Source of the DNA: Saprospiraceae bacterium
GTDB lineage: Bacteria > Bacteroidota > Bacteroidia > Chitinophagales > Saprospiraceae
Length of the DNA stretch: 54,453 nt
Direction: 5' to 3'
Assembly: GCA_016714765.1 (NCBI GenBank)
Contig: JADKCF010000022.1
Location: forward strand, 1-54,453
In this document: piece after piece, positions 53,264 through 54,453 of the stretch
Position numbering within the stretch: the first letter of the stretch is position 1
How the letters are laid out: each line of letters begins with the position of its first letter
Program-made: the position numbers and the translations under genes
Notes under the pieces: model-generated
The model's database searches: none
Seen by the model: only the letters and a program-made list of their open reading frames with translations
Told to the model about the DNA's origin: nothing

Positions 53264-54453
53264 ATGAGTAAGCTTTTTAAAATTATTCTCTTGCAATTTT
53301 TATTCGTATCAGTACTTTCTAGCTCGGCATTTGCTCAGGCGGGTACCAATACCATTGTCGCTGGTGCGAAACTTCTTGAAGGCCAACGCCTTATTTCCGC
53401 CAATAAGAGTTACTACTTAACCATGCAGACCGATGGTAATTTGTGCATTTACACCAGCAGCAACCAATTTGTGTGGTGCAGCATGCTTTACTTTGGCCAA
53501 GGAAGTTATTTAATTATGCAAGCTGATGGCAATCTGGTAGTTTATGATGGTAAAAATAACCCAGTTTGGAATACGATGACGCAAGCCTTCTATGACTCAA
53601 AATATGCAACTACAGAGTGGAGAGCTGTACGTGCTGTTTTAGATGATAATGGTACGCTTTCATTGTATACTGCAGCCAACAAAAAAATATGGACAAACAC
53701 CGACAGAAATGAACCACCTATTGTAGACCCCGGCTTTGGATTTACCGGGCCCACGGTAAAAAAAGAGCTCTCAATCAAGCTGCCAGGATCTCGCTCAAAC
53801 GCCAACTATATCGTTGAAATTAACAACAGGGGAGAAGCCTTCTACACAGGCGACGTGAATTTGGGAAAACTGGAAGATTTAACCAAAAAAGCTCAGGCCC
53901 CACCTGAGCCGGAGAACTCTTTTAAATGGCCGAATTCTACAATCCCCTACGACCTTCCTGCTGGTCATGCAAAAAAAGATCTTATTCAACAAGGCATCGA
54001 TCTGTTGAACAAGCATTCAAGCATTTGCTTAGTGCCTCGCACCAATCAAAAGGATTATGTTGAGTTTATAACTAGAGAAGGCAATTGGTCACCGCTTGGC
54101 AGACAAGGGGGCAAGCAGGAACTGTCTATTGATCAAGCCGCTGTGGGTACTGTAATTCATGAAATCATGCATGCTTTAGGTTTTCATCACACCCAATGTC
54201 GCGAAGACCGGGATACGTATGTTACGATTAATTTCGGAAACATTCAAGTAGGAATGGAAGGCAACTTTCAAAAGGCCGCCGACAAACAATCTAACATTGG
54301 CTCTTATGATTTTACATCGGTAATGCATTACCCCGGGGTTGCATTTCCAAAGAGTGAAGGCTTAGTTACCATACAGCGAAAAGTTGGGGAAAGCGGCGAA
54401 ATGGGACAACGGGTTGGCCTGAGCCAGACTGATGTTGACAACATTGCATCAAT
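53264..54453 (+). CDS. Secreted astacin-family (M12A) protease with bulb-lectin domain, 3' end cut by window
   Basis: The reading frame is open to the window end (396 codons). The ATG at 53264 gives a clean signal peptide (MSKLFKIILLQFLFVSVLSSSAFAQ); an in-frame ATG at 53207 adds 19 residues. Residues about 30-145 form a bulb-type (mannose-binding) lectin fold with three degenerate QxDxNxVxY sites: MQTDGNLCIYTS, MQADGNLVVYDG, LDDNGTLSLYTA. From about residue 230 there is an astacin metallopeptidase: FKWPNSTIPYDLP, the zinc motif HEIMHALGFHHTQCREDRD (His299, Glu300, His303, His309) and the Met-turn region DFTSVMHYPG. It is a zinc endopeptidase with a sugar-binding module, probably acting outside the cell. 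Any C-terminal sorting domain lies beyond the window. Confidence 0.9.
   Translation, partial: MSKLFKIILLQFLFVSVLSSSAFAQAGTNTIVAGAKLLEGQRLISANKSYYLTMQTDGNLCIYTSSNQFVWCSMLYFGQGSYLIMQADGNLVVYDGKNNPVWNTMTQAFYDSKYATTEWRAVRAVLDDNGTLSLYTAANKKIWTNTDRNEPPIVDPGFGFTGPTVKKELSIKLPGSRSNANYIVEINNRGEAFYTGDVNLGKLEDLTKKAQAPPEPENSFKWPNSTIPYDLPAGHAKKDLIQQGIDLLNKHSSICLVPRTNQKDYVEFITREGNWSPLGRQGGKQELSIDQAAVGTVIHEIMHALGFHHTQCREDRDTYVTINFGNIQVGMEGNFQKAADKQSNIGSYDFTSVMHYPGVAFPKSEGLVTIQRKVGESGEMGQRVGLSQTDVDNIAS

Overview
The window reads as a piece of a Bacteroidota chromosome, most likely a Saprospirales-type bacterium (the order is an inference). Support comes from several proteins with type IX secretion system (T9SS) C-terminal sorting domains of both type A and type B, a PorP/SprF plus OmpA/PD40 pair, an ECF sigma operon with a Bacteroidota-type 'sensor' protein, a LytTR response regulator, and -7 boxes of the form TAnnTTTG in front of several genes. 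No phage, CRISPR array or insertion sequence was seen.

Layout. 0.2-1.8 kb: trigger factor and a tRNA-Leu(UAG), both on the minus strand. 2.0-10.9 kb: a minus-strand, translationally coupled T9SS operon with a 2.1-kilo-residue secreted type B CTD protein, a PorP/SprF protein and an OmpA/PD40 protein; the last two are damaged. 11.2-13.2 kb: a cytochrome c lipoprotein and an ECF sigma / membrane anti-sigma / periplasmic sensor operon. 13.5-23.8 kb: ordinary housekeeping and metabolic genes, namely a vanadium haloperoxidase-like lipoprotein, a family 2 glycosyltransferase, a gamma-glutamyltransferase coupled to a DUF4153 membrane protein, a DUF2007 protein, a Bax inhibitor-1 family protein, a DUF1294 protein, a bifunctional Rel/SpoT enzyme and a Fur-family regulator. 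24.3-47.4 kb: a run of plus-strand genes for large secreted surface proteins (Lamin-tail/Ig-like type B, HYR/dockerin/cohesin-like type A, two small type A proteins, and a BNR/Asp-box protein). 47.9-52.8 kb: minus-strand regulators (membrane LuxR-type protein, LytTR response regulator, TPR histidine kinase) and a zinc metallopeptidase. 53.2 kb to the end: the start of a secreted bulb-lectin plus astacin protease that runs off the window.

Sequence quality is uneven and shapes the interpretation. From 1 to 24.3 kb almost every gene is intact. From 24.3 kb onward there are two homopolymer-dominated blocks (24319-25921 and about 34080-34275) and about twenty single-base frame breaks, nearly all in short homopolymers and all consistent with sequencing or consensus errors. 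When these are repaired by eye, the fragments become whole genes: a ~2,450-residue surface protein at 36006-43368, a ~2,070-residue one at 27607-33813, a complete TPR histidine kinase, a complete LytTR regulator and a complete membrane LuxR-type regulator. The first junk block lies inside one signal peptide; removing it rejoins the reading frame exactly.

The biological theme is cell-surface display. A secreted repeat-protein arsenal is exported by the T9SS, with dedicated PorP/SprF and OmpA partners for one of them, and is surrounded by envelope-facing sensors (ECF sigma with its periplasmic sensor, and a two-component system). I did not find a system that I can call undescribed. The candidates most worth a second look are the giant type A protein with its conserved tail and 264-bp tandem repeats, the bulb-lectin/astacin protein, the 17-bp inverted-repeat element in front of it, and a strong terminator with no gene before it at 47.86 kb.
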